Assembly (NCBI RefSeq): GCF_001651875.1
Contig: NZ_LNQB01000078.1
Location: forward strand, 366 to 64,365
Origin: Sinorhizobium saheli
Lineage (GTDB): Bacteria; Pseudomonadota; Alphaproteobacteria; Rhizobiales; Rhizobiaceae
Direction of reading: 5' to 3'
Length of the DNA stretch: 64,000 nt
The notes beneath the pieces are model-generated. The model did not search any database, was not told the DNA's origin, and saw only the letters and a program-made list of their open reading frames with translations. The stretch's first letter is position 1; each line of letters opens with the position of its first letter. A program made the translations under genes and the position numbers. Below are positions 56,482 to 64,000 of this stretch, one piece after another.

Positions 56482-58377
56482 CTAGCCGGCGCGACGCATT
56501 CGCCCCGAACGGCGGTGCAGGCTCTCGTCTTCGAAGAGTGCTGCGAGCTGCTCGGTCATCGCCCCCGCCAGCTCGTCGGCATCGACGATCGTCACGGCAC
56601 GGCGGTAGTAGCGCGTCACGTCATGACCGATGCCGATCGCCAGGAGCTCGACCGGCGAGCGCGTCTCGATCTGCTCGATCACCGCGCGCAGGTGGCGCTC
56701 CAGGTAGTTGCCGGGGTTCACCGAGAGGGTGGAATCGTCGACCGGCGCGCCGTCCGAGATCATCATCAGGATGCGCCGTTGCTCCGGCCGGCCCAGCAGG
56801 CGGTCATGCGCCCACATCAGCGCCTCGCCGTCGATGTTCTCCTTGAGCAGCCCCTCGCGCATCATCAGTCCGAGATTGCGGCGGGCACGCCGCCAGGGCG
56901 CGTCCGCGGACTTGTAGACGATATGGCGCAGGTCGTTGAGGCGGCCCGGCGCCTGCGGCTTGCCGCCGGCAAGCCATTTCTCGCGCGATTGCCCGCCCTT
57001 CCACGCCTTGGTCGTGAAGCCGAGGATCTCGACCTTGACGCCGCAGCGTTCCAGCGTGCGCGCGAGGATGTCGGCGCAGGTGGCGGCGACGGTGATCGGC
57101 CGGCCGCGCATGGAGCCGGAATTGTCGATCAGCAGCGTGACGACCGTGTCGCGGAAATTCGTGTCCTTCTCCCGCTTGAAGGAAAGCGGCTGCATCGGAT
57201 CGATGATGATGCGCTGCAGGCGTGCGGTGTCGAGATAGCCCTCTTCGAGGTCGAACTCCCAGGACCGGTTCTGCTGCGCCATCAGGCGGCGCTGCAGCCG
57301 GTTGGCGAGGCGTCCGACCGCACCCTGCAGGTGGGCGAGTTGCTTGTCGAGGAAGGCGCGCAGCCGGTCGAGCTCCGCCTCGTCGCAAAGTTCCTCGGAC
57401 GTGATCGTCTCGTCGAACTCCCGCGTATAGACGGTGTAGTCGACCTTCTCGTTGAAATCCGCGAAGGGGTGGTTCGGGCGCTTGACCTCGCCGGGCGTCT
57501 CGCTGTCCTCGTCGCCCTCGTCCTGGAGGTCGTCGTCGGAAATCTCGGCGCCGTCCATCTCGCCTTCTTCCATCTGCTCCTCGGCAGACTGGTTTTCCTC
57601 GGCGGGGGCGGTGTCGGTCCCTTCCTCCTCCTCGGCGGCGTTCTCGTCCTCCTCCTGGCTGCGCGGCTGGTCCTCGTCGCTCTCGCTCTCCTCCTCGTCC
57701 GGCTCGATGTCGTCCTCGCCGTATTTCTCGGCGACATCCATCGAGGCCAGCATGTCGCGCACGACCCGGGCGAAGGCCTGCTGATCGTTGATCGTCGTCG
57801 CCAGGTTGCGCATGTCGGCCCCGGCCTTCTGCTCGATGAAATCGCGCCAGAGGTCGAGCACCTGGCCGGCCGACGCCGGCGGCTTGTCGCCCGTCAGCTT
57901 CTCGCGCACCATCAGCGCCACCGCCTCCTCGAGCGGCGCATCCCCTTGCGCGTCGATCGCCGAGAAATTCGCCTTGGCGTATTTCTCCTCCAGCATCGAG
58001 GAGAGATTGTCGGCGACGCCCGGCATCCGGAGCGCCCCGATCGCCTCGACGCGCGCCTGCTCGACGGCATCGAAGATCGCACGGGCATCCGCGCCTTGCG
58101 GCGACATGGTGGCGTGGATGCGGGCATTGTGGCAGGCCTTGCGCAGCGCCATGGAATCGCCGAGGCCCCGCGCGACCGCCAACTCATGGCGGGTCGGGCG
58201 CTTGGAGAATTCCGGCAAGCGGATGCGCTCGCCCGTCATCCCCGGCCGCTCGTTTGCAAAGGCGACCTCGAGCTCGGCATCGCCGGCGATCGACCGGATG
58301 CAGCCGGAAAGCGCCCGCTTGAACGGTTCGGCGGCGTTCTCCCTCGTAGTCGGTTTCGCCTTGGAATTCGAGCTCAC
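56482..58377 (-). CDS. cobT: Aerobic cobaltochelatase subunit CobT
   Basis: 631 residues. With CobS it forms the AAA+ motor that, with CobN, inserts cobalt into hydrogenobyrinic acid diamide. Layout: N-terminal helical region, a very acidic low-complexity stretch (about residues 215-345), and a C-terminal von Willebrand A domain with the metal-site motif [11 protein letters not shown] near residue 415. The protein is known to bind CobS. cobS lies upstream (148-base gap, same strand) and the J-domain gene before that, so they likely share a transcript. Confidence 0.95.
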   Translation of the reverse strand: MSSNSKAKPTTRENAAEPFKRALSGCIRSIAGDAELEVAFANERPGMTGERIRLPEFSKRPTRHELAVARGLGDSMALRKACHNARIHATMSPQGADARAIFDAVEQARVEAIGALRMPGVADNLSSMLEEKYAKANFSAIDAQGDAPLEEAVALMVREKLTGDKPPASAGQVLDLWRDFIEQKAGADMRNLATTINDQQAFARVVRDMLASMDVAEKYGEDDIEPDEEESESDEDQPRSQEEDENAAEEEEGTDTAPAEENQSAEEQMEEGEMDGAEISDDDLQDEGDEDSETPGEVKRPNHPFADFNEKVDYTVYTREFDETITSEELCDEAELDRLRAFLDKQLAHLQGAVGRLANRLQRRLMAQQNRSWEFDLEEGYLDTARLQRIIIDPMQPLSFKREKDTNFRDTVVTLLIDNSGSMRGRPITVAATCADILARTLERCGVKVEILGFTTKAWKGGQSREKWLAGGKPQAPGRLNDLRHIVYKSADAPWRRARRNLGLMMREGLLKENIDGEALMWAHDRLLGRPEQRRILMMISDGAPVDDSTLSVNPGNYLERHLRAVIEQIETRSPVELLAIGIGHDVTRYYRRAVTIVDADELAGAMTEQLAALFEDESLHRRSGRMRRAG

Positions 58378-58525
58378 GACAATTCCTTCTTCAGCCAGGC
58401 CGGCCGTTATCCGAGCGCATCGATCTTAATGGATTGGAGCGGGACATGCGTGAAAAAACAATCTCCCGCCCACAGGAGCAGCGGCGGCAGCCCGGCCTCT
58501 CATCGAAGCCGGAGCCGCAGCAGCC

Positions 58526-59521
58526 TCAAGCCGTCGCTTCCAGCACGATGTTGGCGGCGCTCTCCTTGAGCTCGACGCCGAAGGCACGCTGGTAATGCTC
58601 GGCGACCAGCGCCCGCTCCAGCTCATCGCACTTGTTGAGGAAGGTCACGCGGAAGGCGAAGGCGATGTCGCCGAAGATATAGGCGTTCTCCGCCCAGGTG
58701 ATGACCGTGCGCGGGCTCATCACGGTCGAGAGGTCGCCGTTGATGAAGGCTGCGCGCGTCAGGTCGGCGACACGCACCATCTTCGATACCGTATCGCGTC
58801 CCTTGTCGGCGACGAATCCCTTGACCTTGGCCGCGACGATGTCGACTTCCTTGTCATGCGGCAGGTAATTGAGCGCGGTCACGATCGACCAGCGGTCCAT
58901 CTGCGCCTGATTGATCTGCTGCGTGCCGTGATAGAGCCCGGTCGTGTCGCCGAGACCGACGGTGTTGGCGGTCGCGAAGAGCCGGAAGGCCGGGTGCGGG
59001 CGGATGACGCGGCTCTGGTCGAGCAGCGTCAGGCGGCCGGAGGATTCGAGCACGCGCTGGATCACGAACATCACGTCCGGGCGGCCGGCGTCATATTCGT
59101 CGAAGACGAGCGCGACGTTGTGCTGGTAGGCCCAGGGCAGGATGCCGTCCTTGAACTCGGTGACCTGCAGCCCGTCCTTGACGACGATCGCATCCTTGCC
59201 GACGAGGTCGATACGGCTCACATGGCTGTCGAGGTTGACGCGCACGCAGGGCCAGTTGAGCCGTGCCGCGACCTGCTCGATATGCGTCGACTTGCCGGTG
59301 CCGTGGTAGCCGGAAACCATGACGCGACGGTTGTGGGCAAAGCCGGCAAGAATGGCGAGCGTCGTTTCCCGGTCGAAGAGATAGTCCGGATCGATTTCGG
59401 GCACATAGGCATCGCCCTTCGAATAGGCGGGCACGCGCAAATCCGTATCAATGCCGAAGACCTCCCGGACCGAAATCGTCGTGTCGGGGAGGTTGGAAAT
59501 ATCGAGGTCGATCTTGCTCAT
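58526..59521 (-). CDS. cobS: Aerobic cobaltochelatase subunit CobS
   Basis: 331 residues from [13 protein letters not shown] (a Met one codon earlier, 59524, is equally possible). A MoxR-type AAA+ ATPase: Walker [11 protein letters not shown] near residue 72 and Walker [13 protein letters not shown]. It supplies ATP hydrolysis for cobalt insertion with CobT. Same-strand neighbours are the J-domain gene (76-base gap upstream) and cobT (148 bases downstream). Confidence 0.95.
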   Translation of the reverse strand: MSKIDLDISNLPDTTISVREVFGIDTDLRVPAYSKGDAYVPEIDPDYLFDRETTLAILAGFAHNRRVMVSGYHGTGKSTHIEQVAARLNWPCVRVNLDSHVSRIDLVGKDAIVVKDGLQVTEFKDGILPWAYQHNVALVFDEYDAGRPDVMFVIQRVLESSGRLTLLDQSRVIRPHPAFRLFATANTVGLGDTTGLYHGTQQINQAQMDRWSIVTALNYLPHDKEVDIVAAKVKGFVADKGRDTVSKMVRVADLTRAAFINGDLSTVMSPRTVITWAENAYIFGDIAFAFRVTFLNKCDELERALVAEHYQRAFGVELKESAANIVLEATA

Positions 59522-59597
59522 CATCACTCCAGAGCGGCCGCCGGACGGCATCCGCGCATTCGCCTGCAAATAGTATTTTCTGTCATAATCCGCGTTG

Positions 59598-60224
59598 TTA
59601 GCAGAAGCCAGCCTGTTTTAACAATTGATAGGCTTGAATAACCGCCCGAAAGCGATCTTCCGATCCCCGGTCTCCGCCATTCGCGTCGGGATGGTGTTTC
59701 TTGACGAGGTCCTTGTAGGCGGCCTTGATGTCGCTGGCGGTCGCAGACGCCGCAAGCCCCAGCGTTTCAAAGGCCTTGGCCTCGAGCGACTTCAGCTTGC
59801 GCAGGCGCGGTTCGTGCCGGCTGGAGCGGGCCCGCGCCTCGTTGAAGAAGCCGAAGGGATCGCGCATGCGCGCCTGCGCCCCCGCCGTGCCGGAGCGCAT
59901 CTGCGACGGCGTCGGGCCGTGGCGGGCATTCTTGTTGACGCCGACCGTCCAGGTCGGGCGATGACCGGTCACCGCTTCCTTCTGGTAGCGGGCGATCTCG
60001 GTGTCGGAGAGGCCGGAAAAGTAATTGTAACCCTTGTTGTATTCCTTCACGTGCTCGAAACAGAACAGGAAATATTCACCCTCGGCATTGCGGCCGACGG
60101 GTGCCCGATGCACGCCCTTCTGCTCGCAGCCGTCCCACTGGCATACCGGCGCAGACGGCTCCACCCGCGCCTGCCCCCGCGGGCGCGTTCGGATGCGATC
60201 GAAGTATTTTGAATCGAGTTTCAT
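59598..60224 (-). CDS. J-domain (DnaJ-like) protein
   Basis: 208 residues from [17 protein letters not shown]. The DnaJ domain is at the extreme C-terminus (about 150-205): [34 protein letters not shown], with the HPD loop intact, so it can stimulate a DnaK ATPase. The N-terminal 140 residues hold a conserved [17 protein letters not shown] and [16 protein letters not shown], a possible metal-binding Cys pattern. It lies just upstream of cobS. I recognise it as a conserved rhizobial co-chaperone, partner unknown. Divergent from bolA. Confidence 0.88.
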   Translation of the reverse strand: MKLDSKYFDRIRTRPRGQARVEPSAPVCQWDGCEQKGVHRAPVGRNAEGEYFLFCFEHVKEYNKGYNYFSGLSDTEIARYQKEAVTGHRPTWTVGVNKNARHGPTPSQMRSGTAGAQARMRDPFGFFNEARARSSRHEPRLRKLKSLEAKAFETLGLAASATASDIKAAYKDLVKKHHPDANGGDRGSEDRFRAVIQAYQLLKQAGFC

Positions 60225-60263
60225 GACGCACATTATGGGGATTGCGGGCGGTCACAACAAGAA

Positions 60264-60292
60264 TTGACAAAGCGGAATGTTGCTGGCTTTGT
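60264..60292 (+). promoter_or_regulatory. Possible promoter of bolA
   Basis: TTGACA (60264-60269) is perfect; a 17-base spacer leads to CTTTGT (60287-60292), a weak -10. It lies 80 bases before bolA in the divergent region. Confidence 0.35.
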
Positions 60293-60372
60293 GCGGGCAT
60301 TTTGAGATCGCGAGGAACCTCGTCGGCCCTTCGATTGCGAAGCGATCCTGCGCAGGGAAATTGGACGGAAGC

Positions 60373-60654
60373 ATGTCGCTGCAAAGCCGTATCGAAGAGA
60401 AGCTCCGGAAGGCCTTCCAGCCCGAGCGCCTGATGGTGATCAACGAGAGCCACCTGCATGCCGGCCACCAGGCCGGCTTCGACGGCGCCGGCGAAACGCA
60501 TATGCGCGTCCGCATCGTCTCCGGCGCCTTTGCCGGCGTGAGCCGCGTGGCGCGCCACCGCATGATCAACGATCTCCTGAAGCCTGAGCTCGATGCAGGG
60601 CTTCATGCGCTTGCGGTGGAACCTGCAGCACCGGGAGAGCCGACGCGCTGGTGA
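60373..60654 (+). CDS. BolA family protein
   Basis: 93 residues from MSLQSRIEEKLRKAFQPERLMV; the upstream extension was trimmed. Fold motifs ESHLHAGHQAGFDGAGETHMRVRIVS and VSRVARHRMINDLLKPELDAGLHAL are the BolA core. BolA proteins bind monothiol glutaredoxins and [2Fe-2S] clusters and affect iron and stress regulation; the His and Cys-less pattern suggests the BolA1-like branch. Divergent from the J-domain gene, followed by the second repeat at 60687. Confidence 0.92.
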   Translation: MSLQSRIEEKLRKAFQPERLMVINESHLHAGHQAGFDGAGETHMRVRIVSGAFAGVSRVARHRMINDLLKPELDAGLHALAVEPAAPGEPTRW

Positions 60655-60686
60655 GCGTCGCGGCGAATCGCCCGGAGACTTTGCGC

Positions 60687-60790
60687 TCGAGCGGGATGCG
60701 CTCACATGCGTTCGCGCCACCGCCCTGTCCGTTTGTTTTTGCCGCATTGTGCGACGTCAGGTGATTCCACCTGACTGCAAAATGCCTTAA
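60687..60790 (+). repeat. Second intergenic repeat type, complete copy
   Basis: CTCGAGCGGGATGCGCTCAC, TTTGTTTTTGCCGCATTGTG and CGACGTCAGGTGATTCCACC-TGACTGCA. It closely matches 18345-18447 and ends at the stop of the CorC-like gene. The internal TCAGGTGATTCCACCTGA palindrome could form a hairpin. Confidence 0.7.
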
Positions 60791-62094
60791 CCCACCTGCC
60801 CCTCGTCGTCGGCGGCGCGGATGCGCAGTTTGGTGATCCGGTTCTTCACCCGCTTCATGACGATGAAGCGCTTGCCGTAGAAGGTGAAGGCCTGGCGCTC
60901 CTCCGGAATGCTCTTCGACTCGTGGATGACGAGGCCGGCGACCGTCGTCGCCTCCTCGTCCGGCAGCGACCAGTCGAGCGCGCGATTGAGATCGCGGATC
61001 GGCACCGATCCATCGACGACGATCGAGCCGTCGGCCTCCTGGCGGACGCCCTGGATGTCGAGATCATGCTCGTCGGCGATGTCGCCGACGATCTCCTCCA
61101 GAATGTCCTCGAGCGTGACGAGCCCCTGGACCTGGCCGTATTCGTCGACGACGATGGCGAGATGCAGCTTGCGCCGGAGGAAGGCGTTGAGCTGGTCCTT
61201 GAGGTTGGTGGTGTCGGGAACGAACCACGGCTTCTGGGCGATCTTGACGATGTCGATCGTCTCCGGCTGGACATCCGGCTCGGCGAGCGCCCTCAACAGG
61301 TCCTTGGAATGGACGACGCCGATGATGTTGTCGGCGGAACCGCGCCAGAGCGGCAGGCGCGTGAACGGGCTCTGCAGGATCTCCCGCACGCAGACCTCCG
61401 GCGGTTCCTCCGCATTGACCGCCCGCATCGCCGTGCGGTGGACCATGATGTCGGAAACCTCGAGCTCCCCGAGGTCGAGCACGCCGCCCAGCCGGTCGCG
61501 GTCCGCCTTGACGACCGCGCCCTCCCGGTGCAGCAGGTCGACGGCCTCTCTGAGTTCCTCCTGCGCCGACAGCATCGGCCTGTCGGCCGAAAGCGTCACG
61601 CCGAAGAGGCTCAACAGGCGCCGGACGAGCGCATTGATGAGCGCCGACACCGGACCGACGACGGCCACGAAGGGCCTGACCAGGGGCGCCACGGCGACCG
61701 CGAACCGATCGGGAGAGGCAATCGCCCAGCTCTTCGGCAAGACCTCGGCAAAGACCACGAGCAGCACCGTCATGGCGAAGGTGGCGATGGCCACCGCTAA
61801 ATTGCCGACGAGACCGATCAGCAGGCTCGTTGCCAGCGACGTCGCGAGAATATTGACGAGATTATTGCCGAGGAGCAGCGTTCCGACCAGGCGGTCACGC
61901 CGCTCGATCAGCCGGTTGGCGATGCGCGCGCGCCGCTCGCCGCCGCTTTCGAGCATGTGCATGCGCGTCCGCGAGGCCGCTGTGAGCGCCGCCTCCGCGC
62001 CCGAGAAAAAGGCCGACAGCAACAGCAGACAGGCGACCGAGACGAGAGATAGCCAGTGTTCCGCCACGAAGGCCCATAACGCGCCGGCGCTCAT
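60787..62094 (-). CDS. CorC/HlyC-type transporter (CNNM-like DUF21, CBS)
   Basis: 435 residues. Order: a DUF21/CNNM membrane domain with four helices (about 10-190; signature [17 protein letters not shown] and [17 protein letters not shown]), two CBS domains (about 200-330) and a C-terminal CorC_HlyC domain (about 345-430). Such proteins export magnesium or cobalt or support metal resistance; older names call them hemolysins. The start overlaps aroB by 4 bases (ATGA), so it is translationally coupled to the shikimate genes, a common rhizobial arrangement. Confidence 0.93.
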   Translation of the reverse strand: MSAGALWAFVAEHWLSLVSVACLLLLSAFFSGAEAALTAASRTRMHMLESGGERRARIANRLIERRDRLVGTLLLGNNLVNILATSLATSLLIGLVGNLAVAIATFAMTVLLVVFAEVLPKSWAIASPDRFAVAVAPLVRPFVAVVGPVSALINALVRRLLSLFGVTLSADRPMLSAQEELREAVDLLHREGAVVKADRDRLGGVLDLGELEVSDIMVHRTAMRAVNAEEPPEVCVREILQSPFTRLPLWRGSADNIIGVVHSKDLLRALAEPDVQPETIDIVKIAQKPWFVPDTTNLKDQLNAFLRRKLHLAIVVDEYGQVQGLVTLEDILEEIVGDIADEHDLDIQGVRQEADGSIVVDGSVPIRDLNRALDWSLPDEEATTVAGLVIHESKSIPEERQAFTFYGKRFIVMKRVKNRITKLRIRAADDEGQVG

Positions 62095-63224
62095 TGGGGG
62101 TGTTTTTCCTCAAGGAAGCTCAGCACCTCGGAAGCCGGAACGTCGTCCGCCACGAAGGACTGGCCGATGCCCCGCGTCAGAATGAAGGTGAGCTTGCCGC
62201 CCTTGACCTTCTTGTCCTGGGCGATCGCCTCCATCAGCCGCTCGGCCGGAGGCAGGCTGCCCGGAATGTCTCCCATCCGCGTCGGCAGGCCGACGGCCTG
62301 AAGATGCGCCTCGACCCGTTTGGCATCATCCGGGCTCGCGAGGTTCATCCGGGCGGAGAACGCATGCGCCAGCACCATGCCGATCGCCACGCCCTCCCCG
62401 TGCACCAGGCGCTTGCTGTCATATTCGGTCGCCGCCTCCAGCGCGTGGCCGAAGGTATGTCCGAGATTGAGGAGCGCCCGCATGCCGTTTTCGCGCTCAT
62501 CGGCGGCAACGACATCGGCCTTCGCCTGGCAGCTGACGGCGATCGCCTCGATCCGAGCCGGACCGCCGGCGAAGACCGCCTGCCAGTTCCGTTCGAGCCA
62601 TTCGAAGAAGGCGGGTTTGTCGATCAGCCCGTATTTCACGACCTCGGCATAGCCGGCGCGGAACTCGCGCGGGCTCAACGTGTCGAGCACGCCGGTATCG
62701 GCTAGCACGAGGTCCGGCTGATGGAAGACGCCGATCAGGTTCTTGCCGTGCGGCGAATTGATGCCGGTCTTGCCGCCGACGGAGGAATCGACCTGCGCCA
62801 GAAGCGAGGTCGGAACCTGGATGAAGCGGGAACCGCGGCGCACGATGCCGGCGGCAAAGCCGGTGAGGTCGCCGATCACCCCGCCGCCAAGCGCGATCAC
62901 CGCGTCGTTGCGCTCGATCCTGGCGCCGAGGATCGCCTCGCAGACCGGGATCAGATGCTCGAAGCTCTTGGTCTTCTCGCCCGCCGGCAGGACGAGGGAA
63001 ACCGCATCGATGCCGCTTTGCTCCAGGCTCGCCATCAATGGTTCGAGATAGCGCGGCGCGACGTTCTCGTCGGTGATGACCGCCATCTTCCGGCCCTTGA
63101 GCCGGGACGCGATCTCGCGTCCCGCCGCGGCGATCAGGCCGGGACCGATGAGGATGTCGTAGGAACGGTCGCCGAGGTTCACGCGGACCTTGCGTTCGGC
63201 GGCGGGCATCACATGGCTGGTCAT
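62091..63224 (-). CDS. aroB: 3-dehydroquinate synthase
   Basis: 377 residues from [17 protein letters not shown]; an upstream extension inside aroK was trimmed. Second step of the shikimate pathway; uses NAD and a metal. The NAD motif [16 protein letters not shown] (about residues 98-113) and metal-ligand GHTFGHALE are present. Between aroK (4-base gap) and the CorC-like gene (4-base overlap), giving a tightly coupled operon. Confidence 0.96.
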   Translation of the reverse strand: MTSHVMPAAERKVRVNLGDRSYDILIGPGLIAAAGREIASRLKGRKMAVITDENVAPRYLEPLMASLEQSGIDAVSLVLPAGEKTKSFEHLIPVCEAILGARIERNDAVIALGGGVIGDLTGFAAGIVRRGSRFIQVPTSLLAQVDSSVGGKTGINSPHGKNLIGVFHQPDLVLADTGVLDTLSPREFRAGYAEVVKYGLIDKPAFFEWLERNWQAVFAGGPARIEAIAVSCQAKADVVAADERENGMRALLNLGHTFGHALEAATEYDSKRLVHGEGVAIGMVLAHAFSARMNLASPDDAKRVEAHLQAVGLPTRMGDIPGSLPPAERLMEAIAQDKKVKGGKLTFILTRGIGQSFVADDVPASEVLSFLEEKHPQ

Positions 63225-63228
63225 GGCT

Positions 63229-63807
63229 TCAGGCTTTCTGATGATCGGCGATGGCGGCAAGGACTTCCTCGACCATCGTTTCCTTTTTCACGTCGCGCGA
63301 GACGACCACGAGGTCCGCCTCGGCATAGATCGGGTAGCGGGCGCGCATCAGGTTCTCGAGCGTCTGCTTCGGATTCTCCGTCTTCAGCAGCGGCCGGGTG
63401 TCGCGCTTGTTGACCCGCTCCCAGAGCACATCGAGCTCCGCGTTGAGCCAGATGGTCAGGCCGCCCCTCTTGATCTGCCGCCGCGAGCGTTCGTTGATAT
63501 AGGCGCCGCCGCCGGTCGAGACCACACGCGGGCCGGACCGCAGCAGCCGCTTCAGCACGCGCGCCTCGAGCGCCCGGAACTCCTCCTCGCCATAGGCCGC
63601 GAAGAGGTCGCTGATCGTCATGCGCGACACCCGCTCGATCTCATGGTCGGAATCGACGAAGGGAATGCCGAGCGCCTGCGCCGTCAGCCGGCCGATGGCC
63701 GATTTCCCTGCCCCCATCAGGCCGATGAAAACCAGGTTGCGCTTACCGAGGGCGCGCTTCGCCCGTTCGGCAAGCGTCGCGGAAACCGGTTCGGTCACGT
63801 CGTTCAT
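63229..63807 (-). CDS. aroK: Shikimate kinase
   Basis: 192 residues. P-loop [11 protein letters not shown] (about residues 34-44), shikimate-binding DSDHEIER, and the lid region near [10 protein letters not shown]. It phosphorylates shikimate, step five of the pathway. The start codon overlaps an upstream partial frame (ATGA), and aroB begins 4 bases after its stop. The N-terminal extension (about 25 residues before the P-loop core) is longer than in E. coli, as seen in other rhizobia. Confidence 0.95.
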   Translation of the reverse strand: MNDVTEPVSATLAERAKRALGKRNLVFIGLMGAGKSAIGRLTAQALGIPFVDSDHEIERVSRMTISDLFAAYGEEEFRALEARVLKRLLRSGPRVVSTGGGAYINERSRRQIKRGGLTIWLNAELDVLWERVNKRDTRPLLKTENPKQTLENLMRARYPIYAEADLVVVSRDVKKETMVEEVLAAIADHQKA

Positions 63808-64000
63808 TGCGCTTCATATTCCCCGTTCCTCTCCGGTATCGACAAATCGGCGGGGAGCGTCAAGTCGCAGCAGAGGGATGGCGCGGCCTTCTTGAACTGG
63901 ACGGCGGAGCCGTTCATATAGTCACGGCACTCGACGATCGCGTCCTTGACCGGCTCCGATTTCAGGCGTCGTGCAGAGGAGACTGAAATGCCGACCCTCT
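63804..64000 (-). CDS. Partial frame coupled to aroK, unknown
   Basis: The frame runs in from beyond the window end and stops at 63804, overlapping the aroK start as ATGA. From about 63970 on, codon choice shows the strong GC3 of real rhizobial genes, and the end reads [16 protein letters not shown]. An ATG at 63917 would leave a 37-residue product; without more sequence I cannot tell if this is the end of a longer gene or a small ORF. It conflicts only slightly with the + strand start at 63988. Confidence 0.35.
   Translation of the reverse strand, partial: RVGISVSSARRLKSEPVKDAIVECRDYMNGSAVQFKKAAPSLCCDLTLPADLSIPERNGEYEAQ
63988..64000 (+). CDS. Possible start of a rightward gene cut by the window end
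   Basis: ATG at 63988 is preceded by a strong ribosome-binding site, GAGGAGA (63976-63982). Only four codons (M-P-T-L) are visible. In related rhizobia the tyrosine recombinase gene xerD is often divergent from aroK; that would fit, but nothing here proves it. Confidence 0.35.

Noticed and set aside
59525-59600. Search for a cobalamin riboswitch before cobS
   Set aside because: The gap to the J-domain gene is only 76 bases and shows none of the B12-box sequence features; too short for the aptamer.

Overview
The window is chromosomal DNA from an alphaproteobacterium of the Rhizobiaceae, most probably Ensifer/Sinorhizobium. The evidence is high GC with strong GC bias at third codon positions, typical rhizobial protein families (DUF4167, TIGR02302, the CobS/CobT cobaltochelatase pair, a PtsP with an N-terminal GAF domain, the aroK-aroB-CorC-like operon), CtrA-type and EcfG/RpoE2-type promoter motifs, and many copies of palindromic intergenic repeats resembling the RIME mosaic elements described in Rhizobium and Sinorhizobium. 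Genus is inferred from remembered gene order and protein similarity, not from a database search.

Layout. 1-4930: an M23 peptidoglycan peptidase and clpB, convergent on one shared hairpin terminator. 5000-12100: DUF4167 protein, prmC-prfA (release factor and its methylase), ptsP (nitrogen PTS enzyme I) and lysC, all on the minus strand. 12270-14780: two accessory genes (methyltransferase, RibD-like reductase), then ubiG and an NTF2-like protein. 14800-17300: DUF1178, nitrilase-family, glutaredoxin and ComF genes. 17350-20650: SAM methyltransferase, an orphan Flp pilin (57 residues), a small membrane protein, mutT and a GNAT gene. 20647-25870: argJ, a parvulin-type foldase and secA. 26067-31500: a coupled flippase/acetyltransferase pair, an acyl-CoA synthetase and a glutamine-rich exported protein. 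31600-38300: tRNA-Leu(CAA), dsbB, an HNH nuclease, a DNA glycosylase, gluQRS, a BrkB-like protein, then an SDR-HIG1-cobalamin adenosyltransferase-rhomboid operon. 38580-41300: etfBA and 3-hydroxybutyryl-CoA dehydrogenase. 41350-48000: tlpA divergent from argH, lptM-like, lysA and a TIGR02302 protein. 48180-52900: CpdR-like regulator, hpt, a membrane protein, ftsEX and a YdcF protein. 52950-60650: DUF3108, rpmB, a queuosine-precursor transporter, a phytase-like esterase, cobT, cobS, a J-domain protein and bolA. 60787-64000: CorC/HlyC-type protein, aroB, aroK, and the edge of one or two further genes.

Most of the window is core metabolism and housekeeping: arginine (argJ, argH), lysine/threonine (lysC, lysA), aromatic amino acids (aroB, aroK), ubiquinone, cobalamin (CobST and the adenosyltransferase), translation termination, secretion and envelope maintenance. 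I found no prophage, integrative element, CRISPR array, secretion-system locus or defence island, and no convincing new multi-gene system. The most interesting material is intergenic: the mosaic repeats (one with a second repeat nested in it), a perfect TTAA-N7-TTAAC box before ftsE, an EcfG-like promoter before a Gln-rich exported protein, and paired palindromes before etfBA. Starts were chosen by family length and N-terminal conservation; several upstream in-frame extensions were trimmed.
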